From VRUE01 sp963728045 (lineage in GTDB: Bacteria > Actinomycetota > Thermoleophilia > Solirubrobacterales > 70-9), in the NCBI GenBank assembly GCA_963728045.1, contig CAVSIE010000002.1, positions 868,001 to 932,000 of the forward strand: 64,000 bases of DNA. The letters run 5' to 3'. The translations under genes were made by a program, and so were the position numbers. The notes below the pieces were generated by a model. The model was not told the origin of the DNA and did not search any database. It worked only from the letters and a program-made list of their open reading frames with translations. The number at the start of each line of letters is the position of its first letter. Position 1 is the stretch's first letter. Shown piece after piece: positions 31,668 to 38,981 of the stretch.

Positions 31668-32204
31668 CTAGTTGTACAAGTCGGTGGGGGAAGCGAGGCT
31701 CTCGATCAGCTCCAACTGCTTGCGGTGGTAGGCGACGCCAGCGACCAGGGTTCGCTCACCGGCATCCCAGCCCTCCGCCTCGCGCACCTCGTCGAGATAG
31801 CCCTGCAGCTCGGCGACCTTCTGCTCGTGCCATCTGACGCGGGCCTCGGCCAGGGGCCCAGGGTCGGCGCCGGCGAAGATCTTGAGCACGAGCTCGTCGC
31901 GAAGCTGGGGCGGCGCCGCGACCGGCTCGTCAGCCCACTCGCGCAGTGCCTCGCGCCCCTCGTCAGTGAGCGAGTAGAGCTTGCGCCGGCGCCCGCCGGG
32001 CTCTTGGCTCACCGACAGGTAGCCGCCCACGGCGAGGCGTGCCGGCTCCTCGTAAGCGGTCGTATGCGGCACCGGCCAGAAGTTCTCGATCGTCATGTCC
32101 ATGGCCTGCTTGATGTCGTAGGAGGTGGCCTCTCCGAGATGGTCTAGGAGGGCCAGCAGGGCGTAGGAGGTTGTGGTGAGCCGGATCGACTTGCTTTTCA
32201 TCAT
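31668..32204 (-). CDS. PadR-family transcriptional regulator
   Basis: A 178-residue PadR regulator. The winged helix is at the start: LTTTSYALLALLDHLGEATS, YDIKQAMDM, WPVPHTTAYEEPARLAVGGY and RRRKLYSLTDEGREALREWA. The C-terminal helix bundle (LVLKIFAGADPGPLAEARVR, WHEQKVAELQGYLDEVREAE) mediates dimers. It is divergent from a flavoprotein (23-bp gap). The gap carries two CGTAT direct repeats, at about 32211-32215 and 32225-32229, which could be its operator. Confidence 0.88.
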   Translation of the reverse strand: MMKSKSIRLTTTSYALLALLDHLGEATSYDIKQAMDMTIENFWPVPHTTAYEEPARLAVGGYLSVSQEPGGRRRKLYSLTDEGREALREWADEPVAAPPQLRDELVLKIFAGADPGPLAEARVRWHEQKVAELQGYLDEVREAEGWDAGERTLVAGVAYHRKQLELIESLASPTDLYN

Positions 32205-32227
32205 TCGAGTCGTATAGTACGGAACGT

Positions 32228-33493
32228 ATGGTAGATGATCGCTATGACGCGGTGGTCGTCGGCGCCAGCCTCGCAGGTTGCGCCACCGCCATCCAACTCG
32301 GCCGCGCAGGCGCGACCGTTGCCCTGGTCGAGAAGAGCCCCGACCCACAGGCCTTCAAGCGGATCTGCGGACATTTCATCCAGGCCTCGGCGGCGCCGAC
32401 TCTCGAACGCCTCGACCTGCTCGAGCCGATCCTCGCCGCCGGCGGGATCCGCTCGCGGATCGCCGCCTGGACGCGCTGGGGGTGGATCGACCCGCCGCCC
32501 GAGCGGGCCGGCTACGCCGTCAACCTGCGTCGCGAGCGGCTCGACCCGCTCGTGCGCGAGGTCGCCGCCGCGACCCCGGGAGTCGAGCTGATGCTCGGCC
32601 GGCCGGTGCAGGAGCTCCTGCGCGAGGACGGTGCGGTCGCGGGCGTCGCCGTCGAAGACCGCGAGGGACAGCGCAGCGAGCTTCGCGCCCGCCTCGTCGT
32701 CGGCGCCGACGGTCGCAGCTCGGCGACCGCGGAGCTCGGCGGCCTCACCGGGAAGACCCTCCCCCACGAGCGCTTCGTCTACGCCGCCTACTTCGAGGGA
32801 AGGCCCGACCCGCCCGACAGCGCACTCTGGTTCCTCGACCCGGACGTGGCGGCCTCCTTCCCCACCGACGACGGCCTCACCCTCTACGCGGTCGTGTTGG
32901 CCAAGAATCGCTTGCCGGACTTCAAGCGCGACCCCGAGGCCGCCCTCACCTCCTTCCTCGCCGGCCTGCCCGACGCGCCGCCGGTTCGCTCATCCCGCGT
33001 CGTCGGCCCGGTGCTGGGCAAGATCGAGATGCCCAACCGGATCCGCGGGCCGGTCGCGCCGGGACTGGCGCTGGTCGGCGACGCCGCGCTGGCGAGCGAC
33101 CCGCTCTTCGGCATCGGCTGCGGCTGGGCTTTCCAGTCGGCCGAGTGGCTTGCCGACAGCGTCGCGCCAGCCCTGCACGGGACCGAGCCGCTCGAACGCG
33201 GCCTCGCCCGCTACCGGTGCCGCCACCGGCGCGAACTGCGCGGCCACGCCTTCTTCATCCACGACTACGCGACCGGCCGTCGCCTCAACCCCGCCGAGCG
33301 CCTCCTCTTCTCCGCCGCCGCCCGCGACCCGAAGCTGGCGCTGACCTTCGACGAATTCGGAACCCGGCAGATCAAGCCGACGAAGATGTTCGCGAAGGCG
33401 GTCCCCCGCACGATCGCCGTCAGCCTTCGCCACACACTCAGTCGGCATAGCGCTGAGCAAGCAAGCACAGCCAAAGAGGCGGCTCTATCGTAA
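32228..33493 (+). CDS. FAD-dependent geranylgeranyl-reductase-like oxidoreductase
   Basis: A 421-residue flavoprotein of the group containing geranylgeranyl reductase and p-hydroxybenzoate-hydroxylase-like enzymes. Residues 7-40 give DAVVVGASLAGCATAIQLGR; RLVVGADGRSSATAELGGL (DG motif) and APGLALVGDAALASDPLFGI (GD motif) complete the FAD site. A Cys in the CGHF segment (RICGHFIQASAAPTLERL) is typical. The reaction is unknown. Control by the divergent PadR is likely; the substrate could be a phenolic compound, as often for PadR systems (inference). Confidence 0.85.
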   Translation: MVDDRYDAVVVGASLAGCATAIQLGRAGATVALVEKSPDPQAFKRICGHFIQASAAPTLERLDLLEPILAAGGIRSRIAAWTRWGWIDPPPERAGYAVNLRRERLDPLVREVAAATPGVELMLGRPVQELLREDGAVAGVAVEDREGQRSELRARLVVGADGRSSATAELGGLTGKTLPHERFVYAAYFEGRPDPPDSALWFLDPDVAASFPTDDGLTLYAVVLAKNRLPDFKRDPEAALTSFLAGLPDAPPVRSSRVVGPVLGKIEMPNRIRGPVAPGLALVGDAALASDPLFGIGCGWAFQSAEWLADSVAPALHGTEPLERGLARYRCRHRRELRGHAFFIHDYATGRRLNPAERLLFSAAARDPKLALTFDEFGTRQIKPTKMFAKAVPRTIAVSLRHTLSRHSAEQASTAKEAALS

Positions 33494-33513
33494 TTAGCGT
33501 CCGCTCGCGCAAG

Positions 33514-34008
33514 TCACCCGTGGCGTCGAGTACCTGAACCCAGGTCTCGATGGCCTTCTTCCCGCATTGCCCGATAGCCGCCGTAGGCGATCCCGCACGC
33601 GCCCGCCAGAGCAAGGAAGATCGGCAACTGGACCGTTCCTTCATAGGTGATAGTCCCCCACGCCGTTCCTAGAGACCCGAAGTTGGGCGGGTAGATGATC
33701 CTGTAGAGGATCATCAGCGCCGAAATGACACCAAGGATCGCGACCATCGCATTGGTCAGGGCGCCAAGCTTGAGGACAACACGCAGCCCTATCTCATAGA
33801 GCGTGACGATGATCGCAATCAGAAGCACGATCGGGATGTAGTCGAGCGCCTCCCAGGCGGTGCGGCTGACGCTGAAAAGGCCGAATGAATCGTCGGAGCT
33901 TTCCATTCCGAACCAGTCGAAGAACATGAAAACAAAGAGCAGGATCGCTGAGACACCCGCAATCTTCTCACCGTAGGTAAGCCTGTCTAGGGCCCATCCG
34001 CTCCTCAT
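33514..34008 (-). CDS. four-helix membrane protein, end of the protease/inhibitor operon
   Basis: A 164-residue membrane protein with four helices (AGVSAILLFVFMFFDWFGME, DYIPIVLLIAIIVTLYEIGL, NAMVAILGVISALMILYRII and PIFLALAGACGIAYGGYRAM). Proteins with this layout are common in actinobacteria; no family function is known to me. Its ATG overlaps the serpin stop (ATGA), so it is translated from the same mRNA as the serpin and the upstream secreted proteins. A role in anchoring or export of the system is inference. Confidence 0.6.
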   Translation of the reverse strand: MRSGWALDRLTYGEKIAGVSAILLFVFMFFDWFGMESSDDSFGLFSVSRTAWEALDYIPIVLLIAIIVTLYEIGLRVVLKLGALTNAMVAILGVISALMILYRIIYPPNFGSLGTAWGTITYEGTVQLPIFLALAGACGIAYGGYRAMREEGHRDLGSGTRRHG

Positions 34009-35315
34009 ACGCCGGTGACCGCTGGATCAGTCAGTCGTCCTGTGAAGAGGACCGCACCGGTCCGGTCGTCGCGCAAGAAGAAAAGAAAGGGACGGTTGGC
34101 ATTGAAGATGACCGGGTCGCGCGGGGGCCGCTGGGCCGACCTGACGGTCACGCCGACGACCGTCGCCGCTGCGGCGACCGTCCCAGCCTCGTCAACGGTG
34201 AAATCGGCGGCGTGCTTGACGAAAGCGATCTTCAGCGGCACCGCCGTCGTGATGCGGGAGAAGTTCGCGGCTTCGCTGAAGGCCGTAGGCATGCCAAGCT
34301 TTTCCAGAGCATCGGTCAGCTCGGCGTCGGTGTTTAGGTGAAAGCGCGGAAGACTGAGGTCCACCGGCCTCGGCGCAAGGCTGGCCGCGATCCGAGCCAG
34401 GCTCTCGCCGTTGAGGCGGTGCTGCAGCGTGCCGAGTTCCTGCCGCACGGGCAGCATGACAAGCAGCGAAAGCGTCGAGGAGCGATATGGCAACGCCACC
34501 GCCCGGTAACCGGGACCCGCGCCGTAGCGCAGCGACTCAGTCTGGTGCATGAAGTCGACAGTGGCATTTCCAGCGGTCTTATGAAAGACGCCGGGCTTGG
34601 TCTTGCTCTTCTTGAACGGATGCTCCCAGTCCGCGTCGAGATAGACGGCGTTGGCCAGCGCCAGCGCCATTCCTTTGGGCAGCGAATCGAGAATCCGGGA
34701 AATCAGCCCTTTGGTTCGCTCACTCACCCAACCGTTGATCGCTTCCAGAGCGCCCGTGGGGTTGGCCGAGAAGTCGACGGTTTCCGGGGCGGCGCCGAAG
34801 CGCTGCAGGGCGCTGGAGAGGAAGGCGGGTTTGAACGGCAGCCCCTGTTGGAGAAATAGGCCGTTGGCGATCTCGAGCGTGGGTGGTTCCGGGTCGCCCA
34901 CTGCGGCGGCGGCCTGTCCGGCGGCGATGGCGCGCTGGAGGTCCCCTACGGCAGCGAGGGTGGTGGGCCCTTCCAGATGAAGGGTGCGGGCGATCTCCTC
35001 GGCGGTGCGCCCGGCACCGCCTGTCCCCGTCATCGCCAGCGCCGCCGCGACGCTGTCGGGCGACAGGACGAGGTTCCCTGGCCCATGAGCGCGCATCAGG
35101 TCGAGGCCGAATGCGCCCGTTGCGGCTGCCGGGGCAAGAAATGTGTGGGGGGAAGAGACGGGGCGCTTTGGCGTCTTGGCCTGGCTGGTGCTCGTCAGGT
35201 CGGTACCGCCGATGCCGGCCGCTACCAGGAGAACGAGGATGCAGATGGCGGCAACGAGAGGACGGGCGCAAACCGGCAGCCGATGATCGCTGTTCACTGC
35301 CCGCTTAATCTTCAC
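34005..35315 (-). CDS. secreted serpin (protease inhibitor)
   Basis: A 436-residue serpin. The N-terminus PLVAAICILVLLVAAGIGGT is a signal/anchor segment. The serpin fold is clear: AFGLDLMRAHGPGNLVLSPD, VAAALAMTGTGGAGRTAEEI, INGWVSERTKGLISRILDSL, ALANAVYLDADWEHPFKKSK and the end FNANRPFLFFLRDDRTGAVL. The reactive-centre hinge is DEAGTVAAAATVVGVTVRSA, with small residues as in inhibitory serpins, so rapid loop insertion is possible. The P1 region lies in the basic segment around VRSAQRPPRD, which would suit a trypsin-like target. It lies in the operon headed by the protease-tipped giant protein, so that protease is a candidate target. Confidence 0.88.
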   Translation of the reverse strand: MKIKRAVNSDHRLPVCARPLVAAICILVLLVAAGIGGTDLTSTSQAKTPKRPVSSPHTFLAPAAATGAFGLDLMRAHGPGNLVLSPDSVAAALAMTGTGGAGRTAEEIARTLHLEGPTTLAAVGDLQRAIAAGQAAAAVGDPEPPTLEIANGLFLQQGLPFKPAFLSSALQRFGAAPETVDFSANPTGALEAINGWVSERTKGLISRILDSLPKGMALALANAVYLDADWEHPFKKSKTKPGVFHKTAGNATVDFMHQTESLRYGAGPGYRAVALPYRSSTLSLLVMLPVRQELGTLQHRLNGESLARIAASLAPRPVDLSLPRFHLNTDAELTDALEKLGMPTAFSEAANFSRITTAVPLKIAFVKHAADFTVDEAGTVAAAATVVGVTVRSAQRPPRDPVIFNANRPFLFFLRDDRTGAVLFTGRLTDPAVTGV

Positions 35316-36235
35316 GACTCATTCCCGGCAACGACTTCGAAGGGTGCCGTCAATTCGTACACACGATCTTCCTCTGGCCCAAGGAGCTGCTCGACTTCCT
35401 TCACGATCCGGTACTGACCCGGGGACAGGCTGCGAGGTAGATAGGCGCCACTGCACCGTCCTGAGCCGCCCGGGCGAACCATTCCCGCCCAGAGCAACCA
35501 GCCATCCGGTGTAGCGCTTGGCACATCGACCCAAACCTCCCCCTGCAGGCGCTGAACGCCAAACGCTGCTCCGTAATGAATCCACTCGGTACCGAAGTTC
35601 TCTACCCGACTCAGCACACGCTGGCCGGGATTAGCTCGGTAGCGGCTGAGCCCGAGCCGCGCGTCCCAGAAGCTCCGTTCAACTCTCAGGTAGCTGTTGT
35701 AGGTGGCCAGGGCTTTTCCATCGAACTTCAGGATTTCGATTTCGTAGAGAAAGAAGCCCGGGATGTGCGGTGGATCCAGGTAGAGCTTGACTTCGGTGGC
35801 CGCGTTGATGATCCGTACTCGCTTACGCCCGCGAGCTACTACGGATCCAGCTTCGCCCGCCTCACTCACTGAGCGGATTCGATTGCGAAGGATCCATTTA
35901 AGAGGGGTGCGTCCGCCGTAGTTTTCGCTGTGCAACCTAAAGCCCGCGCCTTCCCCGATTCGAAGAACCGGTCCGGCGGACACACTCAAGCTGACCGTCT
36001 TCGGACCAAATGGCAGATCACCCAATGAGGGAGCTTCGCGCACCGATGGAAGCTCCGATATGCCAAAGTCATTCACCGGTTTCTTCGGGGCACAGAAAGC
36101 AGGATCTCCGAACGTAAAGGGGTCAGTCGGGCGCATATCGGCCCTCGCATCTGACAAGCAAATGGCGATTGGCAGAGCTACAACAGCTGCCACATATGTC
36201 ATTCGCATCGAGCGAAATGGCTGCGCAAGAATCAT
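35312..36235 (-). CDS. secreted protein, paralogue A of a three-gene family
   Basis: A 307-residue secreted protein. The signal peptide is TYVAAVVALPIAICLSDARA. The body shares five landmarks with the two paralogues upstream: LPFGPKTVSL, a strand ending in PGFFLYEIEI, the loop RVENFGTEWIHY, a Trp/Val-Pro segment (VWVDVPSATPDGW) and LSPGQYRIVKE. It starts with ATG 36235, overlapping the stop of the frameshifted lipoprotein (ATGA). Its stop overlaps the serpin start region by four bases. I do not know the family; beta-sandwich is my guess from the strand pattern. Confidence 0.7.
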   Translation of the reverse strand: MILAQPFRSMRMTYVAAVVALPIAICLSDARADMRPTDPFTFGDPAFCAPKKPVNDFGISELPSVREAPSLGDLPFGPKTVSLSVSAGPVLRIGEGAGFRLHSENYGGRTPLKWILRNRIRSVSEAGEAGSVVARGRKRVRIINAATEVKLYLDPPHIPGFFLYEIEILKFDGKALATYNSYLRVERSFWDARLGLSRYRANPGQRVLSRVENFGTEWIHYGAAFGVQRLQGEVWVDVPSATPDGWLLWAGMVRPGGSGRCSGAYLPRSLSPGQYRIVKEVEQLLGPEEDRVYELTAPFEVVAGNES

Positions 36236-36638
36236 TTTTCCGGCCAACGCCGCTCAGGAGGAGCGGTGCTCGCGTCGAACAGGACGAGTTCGTCCAGGTC
36301 TCGCTCAAAGGTGATTTTTTTGAAGGCGACCAAGAGCTGGAGGAGGCAGCCGTTCTGGCCCTCCTCCAGCTCTTCCGGAGTCCGGCGAAGTTCGATCTCG
36401 ACGCGATTGCTCCCCGTGTAATCGATGATCGGCTCTTCGAGCAGCGGCAGGTCGAGGTTCCAGACCTCGATCACGGCGGAAAGACGGACCCAATTGGGCC
36501 GACCGGGCGGTCGACTCCCCACTCGACCGCACGCTCGGACCCATCGTCGCTGCTGCCGCATCCGACTCCGAGCAAGCTCACGCACGAGAGCACCGCAATC
36601 GCCAGGACGCCGATTGCTTTCCTGATCCGGAAGGACAT
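36232..36638 (-). pseudogene. small lipoprotein gene, probably frameshifted
   Basis: ATG 36638 opens a lipoprotein start: a basic RIRKAIGVLAIAVLSCVSLL, GVGC lipobox at about residue 27, then GSSDDGSERAVEWGVDRPVG, which ends early at a stop near 36470. A second frame, one base off, overlaps and continues with PPGRPNWVRLSAVIEVWNLD, DYTGSNRVEIELRRTPEELE and LLQLLVAFKKITFERDLDEL, stopping at 36232-36234 by ATGA overlap with the next gene. One missing base in GACCGCCCGG (near 36510) would unite both into one ~134-residue lipoprotein. The conserved coupling to the next gene supports that the second frame is real. Confidence 0.6.
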
Positions 36639-36778
36639 CAGGTCTCACCCGCCGAGCATCAGTTGAAGCGGCGCCATGCCGACATGATGAAGGATTCCCG
36701 GAACCCGATCCGGGGGCATGTTGGGTGGATGCAGAGAGGCGCCACGAGAAAGGAACTGAACACGCCAGAGCCATGAAC
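36639..36778. other. intergenic spacer in operon
   Basis: About 140 bp between paralogue B and the lipoprotein gene. It contains an imperfect inverted repeat CCCGGA...TCCGGG at roughly 36697-36714, too weak for a terminator call. No gene is seen. Confidence 0.4.
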
Positions 36779-37684
36779 TCAGCGAACAAGGAAGGTTGCG
36801 GTGCGGATGTGCCGCGGTGGGATCCTCATGCCTGGATCGAGCCTTGACCGGCCGGCTGCTCTCCCAAGGCGGTAGACGCCTTTGGGGAGCCAATGTGGCA
36901 GCCAAACCTTCATGCACTGGCTCGCTCGGCCGCCGCCGACCCGGAACTCCGGTGGAAAGCCACGTCCGGTCGGCCGTACATTTGGCACTGAGGTCCATTG
37001 CCCGTCGACCTTGCGTTCGATCCAATAGACCGAGGTAAATTCGATCAGTTGGGATCCCAAGTTCTCCCACCTTGAGTAGAGAAAATGACCTGGTCGGAAT
37101 GATCTGCCCCGGATCCCAAGTCGGAAAGCTAGCTTTGGCCTTAGTACTTGCAGATATTCACTGTACTGACCTAGTGGCATACCAGTTACATCCGAGAACC
37201 TGATGTCATATCGGTATGGCCCTGGCCGCGTCGGAACGGGCAAGACGAACCGGCTTGATGCAGCGCTCTCCGCAAGATCCACTAGGTCAGATGCTTCGGC
37301 AGCCACTTCTTCTTCCCCACCAGTGGGTGCAAGCCGCGTTAGCGAGCTGCGTACGCTCCAGTTTACAGTGGTTTTAGTCGATCTAACGATTTCATAGCCG
37401 AATCGGCTATATCCTCTACTTATCACCACTATAAGGCCCTGGTTAATTGGCCGTGAAAAAAGGCTCAAATGTACTCCGGCGGGTGCGAAAGGCAATTGGC
37501 CCCCCGGTCCCAGGCTTTCGACAAACGGTAGATGCCTCAGCGGTGCCTCGAAGTCGCGCACGACCGGCCTGTCGCAGTACCCCCTCAACGCTTGCTCGCG
37601 CTTTAAGTCAGCACCGGCTATAGAGTCGCTGACGAATACAGCGAATCCAGCCAATAGCAGCAAACAGGTAAGCTTGTGCCGCAT
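36779..37684 (-). CDS. secreted protein, paralogue B
   Basis: A 301-residue secreted protein. The signal peptide is RHKLTCLLLLAGFAVFVSDS. Shared landmarks: HLPFVESLGPGGQLPFAPAG, PGPYRYDIRFSDVTGMPLG, RWENLGSQLIEFTSVYWIE and LPKGVYRLGRAAGRSRLDPG. ATG 37684 overlaps the TAA of the orphan protease tip by one base (TAATG), so it is coupled to it; the longer GTG 37693 start is possible. The close packing tip-then-paralogue is the pattern expected for toxin-immunity pairs (inference). Confidence 0.7.
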   Translation of the reverse strand: MRHKLTCLLLLAGFAVFVSDSIAGADLKREQALRGYCDRPVVRDFEAPLRHLPFVESLGPGGQLPFAPAGVHLSLFSRPINQGLIVVISRGYSRFGYEIVRSTKTTVNWSVRSSLTRLAPTGGEEEVAAEASDLVDLAESAASSRFVLPVPTRPGPYRYDIRFSDVTGMPLGQYSEYLQVLRPKLAFRLGIRGRSFRPGHFLYSRWENLGSQLIEFTSVYWIERKVDGQWTSVPNVRPTGRGFPPEFRVGGGRASQCMKVWLPHWLPKGVYRLGRAAGRSRLDPGMRIPPRHIRTATFLVR

Positions 37685-37992
37685 TACTTGCACCGGACCA
37701 GATGGAGATTCCCACTCGGCGTACCTAGAGCTGCAAGAATTCCGGGGGCCGCGGGATGTCCAGCGCTTGGGAGCAGTGGAGTTATGTCACTTTCCCTGGG
37801 CGCAGGTTCGCCGGATTTTTCTGGTTCTGCTCCTGCCGTCATTAGACCAATGGCCCTGCCAGTTCCGACCTCCCAGACTAGCGAACCACTGTCTCCGCAA
37901 AAGCGACAGTGACTGATAGAAGGCACGCTATGGGTACAAGAGTTCCAGCCAAGAAGCGCCCCGGATATAGCGATCAAGCTGAGGGTACCCAT
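37684..37992 (-). CDS. orphan C-terminal protease tip with signal peptide
   Basis: A 102-residue ORF. The first ~28 residues read like a signal peptide (GTLSLIAISGALLGWNS). From about residue 30 it follows the end of the giant protein's protease: CRFCGDSGSLVWEVGTGRAI matches GDSGGPIWTRGSHKAVGL, and SAGHPAAPGILAALGTPSG matches PGTAPGILAAPGMAHPT. The catalytic Ser is kept (GDSGS) but the His and Asp of a full protease are absent. It starts 2 bp after the paralogue C stop (TAG-CC-ATG). It looks like a displaced tip cassette, or a decayed second protease; it cannot act alone as a protease as written. Confidence 0.65.
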   Translation of the reverse strand: MGTLSLIAISGALLGWNSCTHSVPSISHCRFCGDSGSLVWEVGTGRAIGLMTAGAEPEKSGEPAPRESDITPLLPSAGHPAAPGILAALGTPSGNLHLVRCK

Positions 37993-37994
37993 GG

Positions 37995-38981
37995 CTAACG
38001 TACTCTGAATTCAGCTGATATAAGCCTTGGATTACGTCGCGACTGTTTCCAGAAAATATGAAGAGCCTTCAGCATTCGGTAGCGACCAGGACTCATCGTC
38101 TCTGACACGACTAGCACCGACGAGCAGGGACCCGTGGATCCTGGAGCGGATACGAGCATCACGTGACGAAATTTAACTGGGTGCCCAAAAATCTCCTGAG
38201 AGGGTACTGTTATCCAGTCGTTATTTACGTAGCGCTGAATCTTGAAGGATGTCACATAGTCCACAGATTCAGCGGTGTAGTTCTCGACTAGACCGAGAAT
38301 TCTGTCTCCCACATGAAACTCTTGGTGATTGAGTCTTAGACGAACATCAAGGCTTTTGCGAACCACTCGATAGTAAGCCTGGTAGCGATCGAGCTTACCA
38401 CCTGCCCAGCGGAAGACCAGATCGTAGCGATAGAGCCCGGGTCCTGGGGACCGCGCAAATCCAATGGTCCTTTCTGAAAACTGCCGGTTGATACGAACAC
38501 TCTCCACCTTTTGCTTTGCGAGGTGTAGTGCACTCCCATCACGATTGATCCGCAGCAAGCGACTTCTAACATTCAATTGAAGTGGCCGCTTTGGCTTTTC
38601 GCCTGAGAACCTATACGCGAGTGGATCACCGCTGACAATGATTTGGTCTGATTCGTTACTAAAAGAAATTCCAGCTGGAGCGAAAGGTAGTTCCCTACTT
38701 AAAGGAATTTCGCGAATTTTTGGCAGCGTTTGAAGGGGCTCATCAAAAGCACGAAGAGTACGGCTTCTACAGAACGGAGCTTTGACATAATGCGGAAGAG
38801 GTGCCTCGACAGGCATTGTTTCTGTCGGCGCGATTTCCGGCGGCGGATAATAGGCGGCGTTACTTGAGCTTTCTAGGCAGGTGCTCCAGAGGAAGACCGC
38901 AGCCAGAGTCACAGCATTTAGTCTGACCACCGCTTGAATCCCTCTGCGGGTGCGCCTTTCTGGTGAAGTTCGCCTGATCAC
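37995..38981 (-). CDS. secreted protein, paralogue C
   Basis: A 328-residue secreted protein. A basic N-terminus is followed by a signal segment NAVTLAAVFLWSTCLESSSN. Shared landmarks: ELPFAPAGISFSN, PGPGLYRYDLVFRWAGGKLD, LVENYTAESVDYVTSFKIQR, DWITVPSQEIFG and MSPGRYRMLKALHIF. Its GTG start at 38981 directly follows the stop of the giant protease-tipped protein (TAG-GTG), so it would be made right after it. GC is about 50 percent, clearly below the rest of the window, as in the protease tip. Confidence 0.72.
   Translation of the reverse strand: MIRRTSPERRTRRGIQAVVRLNAVTLAAVFLWSTCLESSSNAAYYPPPEIAPTETMPVEAPLPHYVKAPFCRSRTLRAFDEPLQTLPKIREIPLSRELPFAPAGISFSNESDQIIVSGDPLAYRFSGEKPKRPLQLNVRSRLLRINRDGSALHLAKQKVESVRINRQFSERTIGFARSPGPGLYRYDLVFRWAGGKLDRYQAYYRVVRKSLDVRLRLNHQEFHVGDRILGLVENYTAESVDYVTSFKIQRYVNNDWITVPSQEIFGHPVKFRHVMLVSAPGSTGPCSSVLVVSETMSPGRYRMLKALHIFWKQSRRNPRLISAEFRVR

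Noticed and set aside
36697..36714. Terminator in the operon gap
   Set aside because: Only a 6-bp stem without T-run, and the genes around it have the same direction and close coupling further on.
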